Source: Carposina sasakii (lineage: Eukaryota; Arthropoda; Insecta; Lepidoptera; Carposinidae). From it: DNA of 64,000 nt. This document shows positions 31,482-42,637 of this stretch, piece after piece. The stretch covers positions 10,304,120 through 10,368,119 of the forward strand of contig CP053149.1 of the NCBI GenBank assembly GCA_014607495.2. Direction: 5' to 3'. Both the position numbers and the translations under genes were made by a program. Under the pieces are notes generated by a model. That model made no database searches. It was not told the origin of the DNA and saw only the letters and a program-made list of their open reading frames with translations. Positions within the stretch are counted from its first letter, which is position 1, and each line of letters begins with the position of its first letter.

Positions 31482-33896
31482 ATGCCTTTGTCTGCGGCAG
31501 AGAGGCAAAAACGGTACCGAGACCGACTAAAATTGAATAATCCTCAAAAATGGAAAGCACTACAGGAAAAAAATTTAGAAAGAGCTAAAAAATTCTATAA
31601 AAAAATTGGGGAGCTATCGGATCGAGAGAAAGAAAGCAGGCGAAAATATTGGAGGACTTTAAAACAAAAATCAGACTATAAACAAGAAGTTATAGAAAAG
31701 GGTAAAACTCGAAAAGAATACCAAAGAATATATCAGAAAAGATATAGAACATTAACCAAAGAAAATAAAAATATGAAGAAAAAAATTGAATTATTAATCA
31801 AAGAGAATAAAGCTTTAAAGAAAAAAATATATAGATACAAAATTTTGCAAAACACAAAAGAAGACGAAGAAAAAGAAAATATGTTTAGCAGAGAGTCATT
31901 TTATACTGTGTCAAGCCCAATATCAAAAACCAACTCATTTGTTGCTAATTTAAACACTACTGAAGAAGAAAAAGAAATTATTAAAAAGGAGTTATTTGAA
32001 AAGAATGTGTTAATAGAATCCTTAAAAATACAATATAATGCAGCAGGAAGTAATGAAAAGAGAAATGTATTAAAAGAAATTGTAAGTAACGACATCGTAA
32101 AAGGGTATAAAATGAAAAGTAAATTACAGTCTGCTATTGGGATTAAATACCCAATCAGACGTAATGCAAAAAAAGTTAATATTAAACGAAATAACCTAGC
32201 AAATAAAATTTATACTTTTTTTAACCAAGATGATGTCAGTCGAGCTACTGCAGCTAAGAAAGAAACTAAAACAAAAAATAAAGTTAAAATGCAAAGACGA
32301 TATTTGCTAGATTCGATGGTAAATTTACGGTTAAAATTTGTAAAGGAGACTGGAATTCCAATTTCATACGCCACATTCAGACGTTTCAAGCCATTTTACG
32401 TATTGATCCCAAATTTATCAAATCGAAATACTTGTCTTTGCAAAAGACACAGTAATATAGATTTCAAGTTTACATCCCTAAAAACACTAAAAAATTTTAA
32501 GGACGGTGATACTTTGGACACCGTTATAAAGTCTACAGTGTGTGATTTATACTCCCAAAAGTGCATGTATTCAACATGTGATATTTGCAAAAACAAATCA
32601 ATCAGATATGACTTACTGAATATAAAATTGAATGAAAAAGTGTCATGGCTAGAGTGGACGGTCAAAACCATAGAATATGAAAAGAACAATGAAAAAAAAT
32701 CAACCAAAAAAACAATTAAACAAATAATATCAGGTATGTTAGAATCTCTATTATCAAATTTTGACACGGAATTAAGAGGCTTTAAAATTCATATTTACAA
32801 CATTTCACATCAATACAAAATTTATAATTATAAATCATTGAAGGAGAATTTACAAAGAAATGAAATTATGCTACATTGTGACTTCTCAGAAAATTATAAT
32901 TGCAAATTTCATAATGAAATACAAGCAGTACATTTTGGAGCATCACATTCACAAATCACCTTGCACACAAGCATTATATATAATGATGAAACTGATCCCG
33001 AATCATTTTGTACATTTTCCAACTGCAACAAACACACACCGGAATCGATCTGGGCTCACTTGGAGCCCCTGATGCGTGACATTAAACATAGATTTCCTTT
33101 GAAAGACACTATACATTTCTTCTCAGATGGTCCGTCAAGTCAATACAGGCAAAAGAAGAACTTTGCCCTTCTTACCAAAATGATAGAATCTTATGGTTTT
33201 ATTTTTGCAACCTGGAATTTTTTTGAAGCGGCCCATGGGAAGGGTGCAGCGGATGGGGTTGGGGGAGTAGTAAAAAGATTGTTAGATAAACAAATATCAT
33301 ACGGACATGATATACCTGATGCTGAAACTGCGATTCAATTACTTGAACACAATACTGCTACCACTGTAAAATTATTTCTTATTGATCAGGAGGACATATT
33401 GAGAATAGAAAATCAAATTGAGGGTTGTAAATTTGTGGCCGTTCCAAATACGCAAAAAATACACCAAGTAATACCAAACGAAGATAATATAATTCAATAT
33501 CGAATTTTAAGCTGCTTTTGTTTAAAGCCCAATATTTGCCAATGTTATGCCATAAAAAGTCACAAATTAATTACTGATCATGTTAAACGTTCAAGAGCAA
33601 AACGACTTGTTATAGAATCTACATCTGAAAGTGAATCTGAGCAAGAAGACCTAGAGATGTTAGTAACCAATAAAGTTTTACCTAATTCTGATGATGTCGA
33701 ACCTATAGGAGAAACTAATCATTATCATGTCAGTAATGCATCTACTTCAAATGTTACTATTTTATCTGATATTAAAGTAAATTTTAAACCTAAGGATCTA
33801 GCAAAGATGGTTAAAAAGCCATCAAAATATTATAATGTTTCTACGGTTGATTTGAAGAGAAATTTCTGGGATCTTTTTAGTAGCGATAGTGAATAA
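31482..33896 (+). CDS. Sola-like transposase, 804 residues
   Basis: I start at MPLSAAERQKRYRDRL because a 3' splice site ends just before this ATG; the upstream in-frame ATG at 31455 lies in the intron. Residues 1-200 are rich in Lys/Glu and look helical or coiled-coil. A cysteine-rich part follows (CLCKRH, and CDLYSQKCMYSTCDICK), perhaps a zinc finger. The core has three acidic motifs: HCDFSENY (D467), FFSDGPSSQYRQKKNF (D549) and AHGKGAADGVGGVVKR (H585, D591), spaced 82 and 42 residues. This pattern is shared, as far as I recall, by repeated uncharacterised proteins of insects, cnidarians and fish. A second Cys cluster (CFCLKPNICQC) and an acidic, Ser-rich tail end the protein. The frame has no lesion. 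Inferred role: cutting and joining at the 34-bp ends of this element in the nucleus. A host-domesticated gene is unlikely given its place between such ends. Confidence 0.85.
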   Translation: MPLSAAERQKRYRDRLKLNNPQKWKALQEKNLERAKKFYKKIGELSDREKESRRKYWRTLKQKSDYKQEVIEKGKTRKEYQRIYQKRYRTLTKENKNMKKKIELLIKENKALKKKIYRYKILQNTKEDEEKENMFSRESFYTVSSPISKTNSFVANLNTTEEEKEIIKKELFEKNVLIESLKIQYNAAGSNEKRNVLKEIVSNDIVKGYKMKSKLQSAIGIKYPIRRNAKKVNIKRNNLANKIYTFFNQDDVSRATAAKKETKTKNKVKMQRRYLLDSMVNLRLKFVKETGIPISYATFRRFKPFYVLIPNLSNRNTCLCKRHSNIDFKFTSLKTLKNFKDGDTLDTVIKSTVCDLYSQKCMYSTCDICKNKSIRYDLLNIKLNEKVSWLEWTVKTIEYEKNNEKKSTKKTIKQIISGMLESLLSNFDTELRGFKIHIYNISHQYKIYNYKSLKENLQRNEIMLHCDFSENYNCKFHNEIQAVHFGASHSQITLHTSIIYNDETDPESFCTFSNCNKHTPESIWAHLEPLMRDIKHRFPLKDTIHFFSDGPSSQYRQKKNFALLTKMIESYGFIFATWNFFEAAHGKGAADGVGGVVKRLLDKQISYGHDIPDAETAIQLLEHNTATTVKLFLIDQEDILRIENQIEGCKFVAVPNTQKIHQVIPNEDNIIQYRILSCFCLKPNICQCYAIKSHKLITDHVKRSRAKRLVIESTSESESEQEDLEMLVTNKVLPNSDDVEPIGETNHYHVSNASTSNVTILSDIKVNFKPKDLAKMVKKPSKYYNVSTVDLKRNFWDLFSSDSE

Positions 33897-34781
33897 TATG
33901 TATAGTTATATAAGGTCTACCTATTCATACACGAAATATTTTAAGGGTATCATCTAACGGTTTTTAACTGTTAGACGGTTATAACGAAGCCATTTCAAAA
34001 GTTTTTTTTCTAATTTTATTAAATATATTTACATTAAATAATTTAAAATTACTTGAGCTACAAAATAAATACTGGTTTCTTATTTTTTGACCTTTAACAT
34101 TCAGAACGTTTATTTATTTACTTTCATTTAAGGGGTTTTCATTAAAGGTTTTATGCAAAATATATAAAAAAAAATTGAATTATAATAATTTCGTAAAAAG
34201 AAAAACACTTAAAATATTTTTTTTTGTTGTTTTGTATCTTTAGATACGACTTAAGAAGCTACTGTTAAAATATTTCATGTATGAATAGGCAGACATTATA
34301 TATAAATATTAGGAAGTTAATCGTGCAGTATTATCATGACGATAGAGAGAATGTTCAAAGTTCGCATTTTAATATTATATTTTTATTTTCGATTTATGAT
34401 TAACTGAGTAACCATCTTCAAATTAAACATAACCCTGACGGTTTTATTATTGTCATTATTTTGTATGTTTCATGTTTATGTTCACTATGTCCAGTACAGC
34501 CGCGGGGTCTACGCTAAGCTAGCTATTCATGTGAGTGACTTAAAGAAATGTAGGAGCGCGACGGAGTTACGCCGATATAAACCTAACCTGTGTCTATGTG
34601 CACACTCACACAAATGCAAAGCTCGGCTTAAACCTCACGAACTGTACATAATAATGTACGTGTACGTGTTTGATTAATTATTACAATATTAAATACTAAA
34701 AAACTGTTTTATTTACCACTGTGAATGCAGCCCTTGTTTTCTTTTATGTTACTTTTATGTTATTGTGACATAAAAGTAACA
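33897..34781 (+). other. 3' non-coding part of the Sola-like transposon
   Basis: AT-rich. Poly(A) signals occur near 34064. A plus-strand frame at 34450-34677 has cysteines but no known relative; I do not call it. The last part holds the palindrome ATGTTACTTTTATGT / ACATAAAAGTAACAT (34746-34760, 34768-34782) abutting the right terminal repeat. Confidence 0.5.
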
Positions 34782-34815
34782 TTTCTGAAATGAGCAATTA
34801 TTTTGAAAATGACCC
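34782..34815 (-). repeat. Right terminal inverted repeat of the Sola-like transposon
   Basis: 34 bp, exact reverse complement of 30146-30179, followed by TTAT. Confidence 0.92.
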
Positions 34816-34849
34816 TTATTTCAATTTGAAAATTAGCTTAGTTACTTTA

Positions 34850-35594
34850 TTTACTGTCCCACTCGGGTGAAGAATTTTATAATATCTACTAGTGGACGCC
34901 CGCGACTTCGTCCGCGTGGAAATTGAATGGTAGCTTATATGACACGTTTGTCGGTTTACCATAGCAGTGCCATCTATTGATTACTTACTCAATCCAGTCG
35001 AAAAGTATCAACATCTGTTAGAATCTTCTGGAGTTAACAGATAATTGTGACTGTCAATTAATTATAGACAAATAATTTGCAATAAAATAAAATTGCGACT
35101 ATAATTAAAGATCTAAGCTATCCTATCTCTCAAGTTGGACCAGACTGCTCACGGTGTGCCAATTTAATTTAAAATCGGTTAAGTAGTTTAGGAGTCCATC
35201 GAGGACAAACATCGTGACAGGAGATTTATATATATTAAGACTAGTGGACGCCCGCGACTTCGTCCGCGTGGAAATTGAATTGTAGCTTATATGACACGTT
35301 TGTCGGTTTACCATAGCAGTGCCATCTATTGATTACTTACTCAATCCAGTCGAAAAGTATCGACATCTGTTAGAATCTTTTGGAGTTAACAGATAATTGT
35401 GACTGTCAATTAATTATAGACAAATAATTTGCAATAAAATAAAATTGCGACTATAATTTAAAGATCTAAGCTATCCTATCTCTCAAGTTGGACCAGACTG
35501 CTCACGGTGTGCCAATTTAATTTAAAATCGGTTAAGTAGTTTAGGAGTCCATCGCGGACAAACATCGTGACAGGAGATTTATATATATTAAGAT
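34850..35594 (+). repeat. SINE tail fragment and tandemly duplicated LINE tail (352-bp period)
   Basis: A short SINE end ('cactcgggtgaagaatttta') leads into two nearly identical copies of a LINE tail starting CTAGTGGACGCCCGCGACTT at 34889 and 35241. Each reads 'ttatatgacacgtttgtcgg', 'ccatctattgattacttact', 'aatcggttaagtagtttagg' and ends 'gagatttatatatattaaga'. Only a few bases differ between them. Confidence 0.85.
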
Positions 35595-35595
35595 T

Positions 35596-35925
35596 ATATA
35601 ATATCTTGACTAAGATAAATTTATAAAAACACTTCTCCATTAATATAATCCTTTAGGATATGGTTGATCGTTTCATCTTTAAACATTGTGCTGAGGGATT
35701 CAGCTTTGTTTGCCGAGATTTGGCTAGTGTGTAGCTATCGGGATGACGAATAACGTTGCCAATATGTAATTTAGAAAAGAGATGATAAAATTCGTCATCC
35801 GAGTAATTGACCCGGTGGCTTAGTAGTTATAGCGGCTGGCACGGTTTGCAGTGGTCGTGGGTTCGATTCCCACTCGGGTGAAGATTTTTTTTCCATTTTC
35901 TTTATTAATAATTTTATACTTTATT
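35596..35925 (+). repeat. Composite tRNA-SINE family, full copy
   Basis: It follows the LINE tails directly with 'ataatatcttgactaagata' and contains 'gtgctgagggattcagcttt', an A box TGGCTTAGTAG and a perfect B box GGTTCGATTCC, then 'cactcgggtgaag' and 'ttctttattaataatttta'. The two promoter boxes are conserved, so it may once have been transcribed by RNA polymerase III. Confidence 0.8.
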
Positions 35926-36486
35926 TACTGTTTACAGCCAATTTCAATAACCGATCTCAAGAGTTTTTTTTGCATATTTTAGATTAAATGTTTTATTGTT
36001 TTCATACAAAATTTAAAGTTGGAATAAAAAAAACCGAGTAATGAAATTGGCCGTTAGTATAAAAGTCCGAAATAAAGTGAAGTTTACCCTTATGTGTAAG
36101 TTAGTATGTCATACCATCACAGTGTGCAGATTTTTACACTTCGGTGGGATCACAAGATGTAATCCGTAGTACGATGGTAGGTACTTACTACCATCTTAGT
36201 ACCATACTTTTTGGTACAATCCATTAAGAGAAGTTGTAATGTCACCATAGCGTGCGAGCTTCGTAAGCTTTGTTAGTTGAGTGTGCGTCGCGGCTAGTCC
36301 TTGGTCGCTCTGGAGAACACGTGCGTCTGCGCAAACACACATGTGTGCTATATCGGCTCCTTTCAGGACCTGATTAGATAACGGTATTGTAATTAGTTCA
36401 CACGACATTAAAAGACATACTGTTGAGTTATCGACAAGATTGACGTCAGGTTGGGGCTGTTTGCCATATAAATTTACGTACCTATA

Positions 36487-36866
36487 CAGGGTGTTTTTCC
36501 TTGCCACCCTTAACGAAGGGTATGTACTCTATACATCAAATAAAGTAACTTTATGCCAAAAAAAAAGTGCTGGGAAACGATATTATTTTTTAGAAAAAAT
36601 TTTTTGGTTACTTAATCGGGCAAATTTTATAGTGTCCAGTGTTTATGCTAGTTTTTTCATAGACAGATAATTAATTATTTCTCGTGAAAAAATCTTGCTA
36701 TACGTGTCAGTGTGCATTTATGCAGAAAAACGCAGTATATACTCATCATTGGACCCTAATATTTTGGAACTGACACTTCCCAGGTATGCTTCCATGTAGA
36801 AAAATGATCGTAATGATGAGGAGATTCCGTAGTTTTCGGGATCGTTGACGACCAAAAATCACCCTG
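36487..36866 (+). mobile_element. MITE family M2, complete copy
   Basis: The 380-bp element starts CAGGGTGTTTTTCCTTGCCA and ends 'gacgaccaaaaatcaccctg', with TA on each side (36485-36486, 36867-36868). Only the outermost CAGGGTG bases are inverted. Relatives are at 16373-17896, 19613-19985 and 57100-57268. TA duplications suggest mobilisation by a Tc1/mariner transposase. Confidence 0.85.
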
Positions 36867-37199
36867 TATACATACATATTAACACGGCTGTGGTCCCGAA
36901 ATGGGGTAGCCAGTAATGCAGGATCATAAAGGAGATACCTACCACAAACACGTTTAGCAAAGCGGGAACAGATGTAAGAGATGAGTAAATAACTCTAGCT
37001 TATCATTATCACCCTAGAGAATGCCTGAGTTTCTTAGTTGACTCTTACGACATGCACGGAAGGAAATGCAGCTGAAATATTCTAATGAAACTTCCCATCG
37101 GCACAGGAGTACAGGACATACATTGTTTGACGTACATAAGAACAAAAAAAACATTTTGACATGGTTATTTAAAGGTGAATATTACTTATATCTTAGTTG

Positions 37200-37690
37200 C
37201 GTCATATCTTTGAATCATCCTTGCAACAATGCCTCAAGACCAAGGTGTTCTATCAGTGCGTTCTACCAGCCATGACTTACGGAGCCGAGACGTGGAACCT
37301 GACGGTGGGGCTGGCTCACCGATTACATGTCACTCAGAGAGCTATGGAAAGGTCAATGTTCGGAATCTCGCGAATGGACAAAGTCCGAAATGAGATTATC
37401 CGACAGAAGACCAAAGTGACAGACATAGTCTCGAAATGTAGCAGACTGAAGTGGCAGTGGGCCGGCCACATATATCGTAGAACCGATGGACGGTGGAGTA
37501 AACGGGTTCTCGAATGGAGACCGCGCCTCGGCAAGCGTAGCGTTGGGCGCCCTCGGGCCAGATGGACCGATGACTTAAAAAGGACGGCTGGTAGTGACTG
37601 GATGGCAAAAACGGGAGATCGAGCCATGTGGCGTGCACTGAGGGAGGCCTACGTCCAGCAGTGGTATTGCATCCCCCCAGGTGAGTGAGT
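37200..37690 (+). pseudogene. RTE-clade LINE, 3' fragment of the reverse transcriptase ORF
   Basis: The frame reads VFYQCVLPAMTYGAETW, a run of THumb-like sequence with RAMERSMFGISRMDKVRNE, RLKWQWAGHIYRRTDGRW, GRPRARWTDDLKRTAGSDW and ends EAYVQQW. This is the C-terminal region of RTE-type retrotransposons in insects. The catalytic reverse-transcriptase and endonuclease parts upstream are missing, so this is a 5'-truncated copy, as usual for LINEs. The frame is intact to its stop at 37688. Confidence 0.85.
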
Positions 37691-39660
37691 CAGTATCAAG
37701 ATAACTTTCTTTTAACTTTAATCCTTTCTAAATATATTTCTCATTGATCTTTTGATATATTTGCTATGAAAAAAGCTATCAATCTCCCCTGGCAGCGCAT
37801 TGATTGGCATCGTTTCGAGCACACGTGTGTGCGCACAATGTCTAGTGCGCAGCGCATTAAGCGCACAGTCGCAGCGAAGCGTTATGTGGTCACAGCGCCG
37901 AGCCGCGCTCATGAGTTACGAGCTCATAAACCACACCTCATTTTCCCTCCTCGGCTCTCTATTTGATAAAAATTAGAACGATATAACGATGATAAGAAAT
38001 TAAGTAGAGTAGGTAAAATATGAATAAAATATGTTTATTAAAGTTTACACAATATTCTTTATAACTAATAAATATTACCTACCTACGTACTGAAATTAGG
38101 GCTGCAAAATAAAATTAACCTTCCTACACTCCACACCTTAACCCATATCATGTTATGTACTTAGTAATTAACAAGGTACCACTAAATACATAAATACTAA
38201 ACTAATATACATAAGTATGTGTATATGGACTATCTCATTTAGGGTACTTGCCTATTATCAAGTAAGTACCCTGTAACGTATGCAAAAGCAATCTATCCTA
38301 TCAGAATTTGTACTAAACATAATCTACATACATAAGGGTAGATAATAAAATAGATGAGTTTGTTCGTATATTAATTTATGTAATTAATAAATACAGTCTG
38401 CTCGTAACGTATTTGGTGGTGTACCGGTAGACGAGATCACACCTGCCCTGTAACCTGTGCAAGGAGATAGTAGAACGTTTTCATAATAGTCATGCATGCA
38501 CTCACTAGAGACGGCTCGCACACTGGCTTTTACATGCTTTTATTCAATGCTCAGTCAAGTCAATTTGTTATTTTGGTCTACTAAGATTATACAAGTTACA
38601 AACATGGTTACTTACAACGACCGTTACCGACTACTCTCATATTTTCGTCCTCTTTGCTGTCGTATTGTATAATACGCGATTTAATGAGGTGGTAAGTGCA
38701 ATAAAGTAAGGACTTAGACCAATTCAAAACTCGTTATATATCTTGACTACTCACTAGACTCTTTGCTGTCGTATTGTATAATATGCGATTTAATGAGGTG
38801 GTAAGTGCAATAAAGTAAGGACTTAGACCAATTCAAACTCGTTATATATTTTGACTACTCACTAAAGTTGTCAATAGTTTAAACTACACCACTACCTCAA
38901 AATATTAATATCTTTAATGTAATTGGCAGTTTTCGTGATTTATATCTGCCATTTATATGCAGGGTAAGGCGCTTGGTGGCGCTCCTCAAATGTCCGATTT
39001 AAAAACGTTGCATTATTTTTCTTGAACTATGACTGCAGCTTCCGATTGCCCGGCGAGGGTTCCGTATGACATACAATCGGAAACTAGTTTATAATTCATT
39101 CAATATAAATATGCACTAGTTTTGTGATCCGGTTTCTTTTGTGCGTGCACATGGATTATGTGGAAAGTGTTTGATTTTTTTTCATGATCTTATTTACATA
39201 TCCGTTAGTGCATATCAATTATTTTATTATAAACGACAGTATTTTAAATTGACTAACCGTTATGGGTGGGTTCGGTGGCTCTTTTAAATTGGCTACCCAT
39301 GTTTTCGTATATTTCTTTGTTAAAAGCTCTTAAAAGTCGGAACAGATTGAAATTTTCGTGTTTTGTTCTATGAATTTGGAATTATATGGAGTTTTAAACA
39401 CAAAAATCATTAATAAATTCTATACATAGTCATATTTATTTCACACTGCCTATGGTCAGCACCTCCCAGGCGCCTATCAGTCCCGTGTCCCATAGACTAT
39501 ACAAGTAGCAACTCGAATATGAGATTGTATTGCTATATCAACAAGCAATCGGAAGTGGCTGGCAGGTGTGTTTAGGTAAGTAGGTATCCGATATCCTAGC
39601 TCACCTATATAGAGGGTCCATAGTTACACGTGCTCAATGATCTCGGAGTGGCTAGATCAA
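37690..39660. other. No gene recognised; 109-bp tandem duplication inside
   Basis: At 38651-38868 a 109-bp segment beginning 'tctttgctgtcgtattgtat' stands twice in tandem with few differences. Elsewhere I see no exon or element. Confidence 0.6.
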
Positions 39661-39664
39661 TCCA

Positions 39665-40247
39665 CAGGGCCGGATTTAGGGGAGGGCAACCGGGGCAAAA
39701 GCCCGGGGCCTCCACAAACGGGGGTCTCCACAATAGAGATTTCGGAAAAAATAATTTTTCAAATCGCAACTAGTAAACAATAGTAAACATCTTTTCAGAT
39801 AATTCTTATTTCCGATTATATTTATACAGGGTGTAACAAAAAGGGTATGTTAAGCGAAAAGCTATGTAAATAGCTCACTATAGAGAACCTATCCACAAAA
39901 TTTGAGACTCGAAATCACATGTTTATTTTTCCAGACAGTATGGAGAATTCTTAAATGTTTCAGGAATTTTCATACAATCTTGAAAAATAAACATGTGATT
40001 TTGAGTCTCAAATTTTGTAGAGGTTCTCTATAGTGAGCTATTTGCATAGCTTTTCGCTTAACATACCCTTTTTGTTACACCCTGTATAGGTAATATTAAA
40101 TACTAAGAAAATCTACTTGGTTTCACAATAAATTATTTATTGAAAAATTCGACTGAATAAATTGATAATTTTATTTGGAAAATAATTTGGGATAAGGGGC
40201 CTCCGCTTTGTTGTCCCGAGGCCTCCGGACTTCTAAATCCGGCCCTG
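39665..40247. mobile_element. hAT-type non-autonomous element, host of a nested MITE
   Basis: Ends CAGGGCCGGATTTAG and its exact inverse (CTAAATCCGGCCCTG at 40233-40247), with an exact 8-bp duplication TCAATCCA (39657-39664, 40248-40255). A TA-flanked MITE (39837-40084) sits inside. The GC-rich flanks 'caaccggggcaaaagccc' and 'tgtcccgaggcctccgg' are also partly inverted. Confidence 0.9.
39837..40084. mobile_element. Palindromic MITE family M1, nested copy
   Basis: The 248-bp element is almost a perfect palindrome: CAGGGTGTAACAAAAAGGGT at the left and its inverse at the right, arms of about 110 bp, TA on both sides. A second copy is at 60547-60806. No coding sequence. Confidence 0.9.
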
Positions 40248-40750
40248 TCAATCCATATTTAATGATTGCTGCATTTAAAAAGTTGCGAAGCTGATCTTAG
40301 TGCCAAAATCTTGCTCACGACTACCCTAAGTACCTATTCAAATAAGCTCTAACAACCGTCACCAGTATCTATAAAGAAGATAAAGTAGATAAGTACTTGA
40401 TAATTATTTTATTATTCTATCGTTAAGAAAGTCAACAACTGTAGAACAAGATGAATTCTATTGACAATGATGTTATTAAGAAATTACTCAGCAATAAGCA
40501 AACACTTATGAAGGTAATTACTTGTTTATATGTAGATACGGGTCTTAGTAGCTTTCAAATCACACATCATGGAATACCTAATGCAGTCTGTATTATGGTA
40601 TTTACCTATGTAGGTAAGTTGATTAGGTAGGTTACGTGTATAATAATATAGAAAACCAGAAAATCTAATTCGAATTTTATATTCCAATTAGTCATTCAAC
40701 ATATGTTAAAAAAGAGCTCTAAGTGGTAAAAAGATCGATGTCAGCGAACT

Positions 40751-41300
40751 CTACTTATAGTTGAGCGGGAAAAAACTCTTTTCCTGCTCCATGGAAGTCA
40801 TAGATTCATGTTTCAGACCGTCGCCGGCGCTAGTCCCGACCTCCCGGAAGTGAGGACTCGAAATACAAACGTATTTACCCAAGGAGTCCATATACCACGT
40901 GCTGCGTGCCAGGTAAAGGGGAGCGCACAGCTGTTTCCACAGAACAAGCCACGCCTGTTTGAAATGTAAAAACCTATGTAGAGACATTCTTAAATAGTAG
41001 GTATATTCAAGGTATCTTTTTGTGTACCGGAACTATAATATAGTATAGGTAGGTACGCAAACTTTCTTTCCAAAAAAAACTCTATCATTTAAATTAGAAT
41101 TCCATCAGACTGCCAATTCAAGGAACACATATAAAATTTTACCTGCTAATAAATCAGCTGATTCCGAACAAAAGTCGTCTACGGCGATTGCAAGGCGAAT
41201 TCCTTTGAAAGCTAAGCTCTCCCTCGGCAACCTGCCGCCGCTATTGTAGTGCTCAGCTGGCAGCTGCAGCGAGGATCGCCACTTCACTGAACACACATAT
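40751..41300 (-). other. Possible pair of exons, unknown
   Basis: On the minus strand a GC-rich open block (about 41300 down to 41144, containing WRSSLQLPAEHY and FKGIRLAIAVDDFCSESADL) ends at GCAG|GTAAAA. A second block follows an acceptor 'tacatttcaaacag' (AG at about 40960) and reads on to a stop at 40751-40753. The phases that keep both long frames do not match (phase 1 against phase 0), and I recognise no family. Plus-strand exon signals also exist here. Confidence 0.2.
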
Positions 41301-41479
41301 GGGTGACATATCCCTTTGGATTTCGTAAAAAAAAACATGCAATTTGCCAAAAATATTGAGCTTTATAAGCAAAATGATATCGAAAATAGGTAATATACAG
41401 GTTTGTGCGTAGCTACATATACTTACATACTTATAAATTACTGCAAGAACAGAAATGCACTCTAACATATCCATCTATC

Positions 41480-42630
41480 GAAATTAATGAGAAACATTGT
41501 AGAATATCGCAATGTTGTTCGCCACATACTATTTCCTTTCTTTTCCATAAAGTTTGTTCTATTAATTACATAGTAAGTATATTATCTACTATGTATGGTT
41601 AGATATAGATAGCTGCTAAAGAAAAAGGTAAATGAGGATAGAATGTTAGATATTTCATGGAGTGCTTAAAAAGGATCGGCAAAGCATGAATGACGGTCGT
41701 CATCATTCTATTTTACGACATTTTTTGTGTCAAAGCTCAGCGTGAAAAATGGCTTTTTGTATTTATTTTGCACAACAAAAATTCGATTTCATTGTATGAA
41801 TAGCTGCCTACCTGTGCAGGCGCACATGCCCGTTTTTATATCACGCAATCAATTTTTTTATGACCTTTGTCGTGATCTACGTACATACATACAGACAAAG
41901 TAACCGCTGCGTGATGTGGGATTTCTTTCTATCGTAGCTTTTATTCTAAGGAATTTTCTAATAGGTACAACTTTTATGAAGTCTATTTTATGACCGCTAT
42001 ACCATGTCTTTTATAAACGCCAAAAATAACAAAACTAAGCGGTAACTATGTATGTGTTTTGAGATTATCAAAGTATTCGAGATTGGAACTTAGGACAAGT
42101 GAGCCTTAAAGAATATGTTTTCCCTTGTTAGCGTAATGTTGCGCAAGAATCGTTGGATATCGAGGCAGAGATACGAGTAATAGCGCCAGTCGGGCCCTGA
42201 ACTCACCTAACCTAATTGACAAGCGCAGCCCGCACGCTTCACATCATCGATCAACTTGACCACTTCGCAATTGGGTTACGAAATTCACTTTCGTGTAAGA
42301 TATGGATCCTGTACCACAAATCGCATTATTACCGTACTGGCCCGAGAACTGGATAAAGCGCTACAGACAACGATAGTCATCTTCGAGATTCTATGTTGAA
42401 TGTATTGCAGTGATCGTTCTGTTTCTTTACTCGTGTCTCATAGATCAGCCTGTAAAATTATTTACCAAAACACATTTTAATTTCAATGTTTTAAAGTAAC
42501 CTGAACATCTGTTTCGCATTAGTGCTAAGCTGTGTTTTAACTGAATGTTATTTGAATAATTTTCGCAGTTTTTACTGAATAATTTTCAGAAATAGAACTC
42601 GTGTTCGATGAAGTTACGCAAACCGCTGTT
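41480..42630. other. No gene recognised
   Basis: AT-rich, no repeat family of this window, no supported exon. Confidence 0.4.
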
Positions 42631-42637
42631 TTATATT

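Larger units (their letters stand above)
30146..34815 (+). mobile_element. Apparently intact DNA transposon, Sola-like
   Basis: The 4670-bp element has perfect 34-bp terminal inverted repeats: 30146-30179, beginning GGGTCATTTTCAAAATAATT, and its exact reverse complement at 34782-34815. TTAT stands on both sides (30142-30145, 34816-34819), a 4-bp target duplication. It encodes a single large protein (31482-33896), apparently expressed from a spliced transcript with a non-coding first exon. The words TTATGTAAC/GTTACATAA recur near both ends: at about 30571, 30928 and 30940-30958, and in a perfect 15-bp palindrome at 34746-34782. They are possible transposase binding sites. The 4-bp duplication, the DDD-like protein and the layout fit the Sola superfamily as I remember it; the assignment is an inference. 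Identical ends and an open frame imply recent activity. Confidence 0.9.

Noticed and set aside
34450..34677. Second ORF of the Sola-like transposon
   Set aside because: Short, without known motif, and the plus strand before it shows no splice signal; kept as 3' non-coding.
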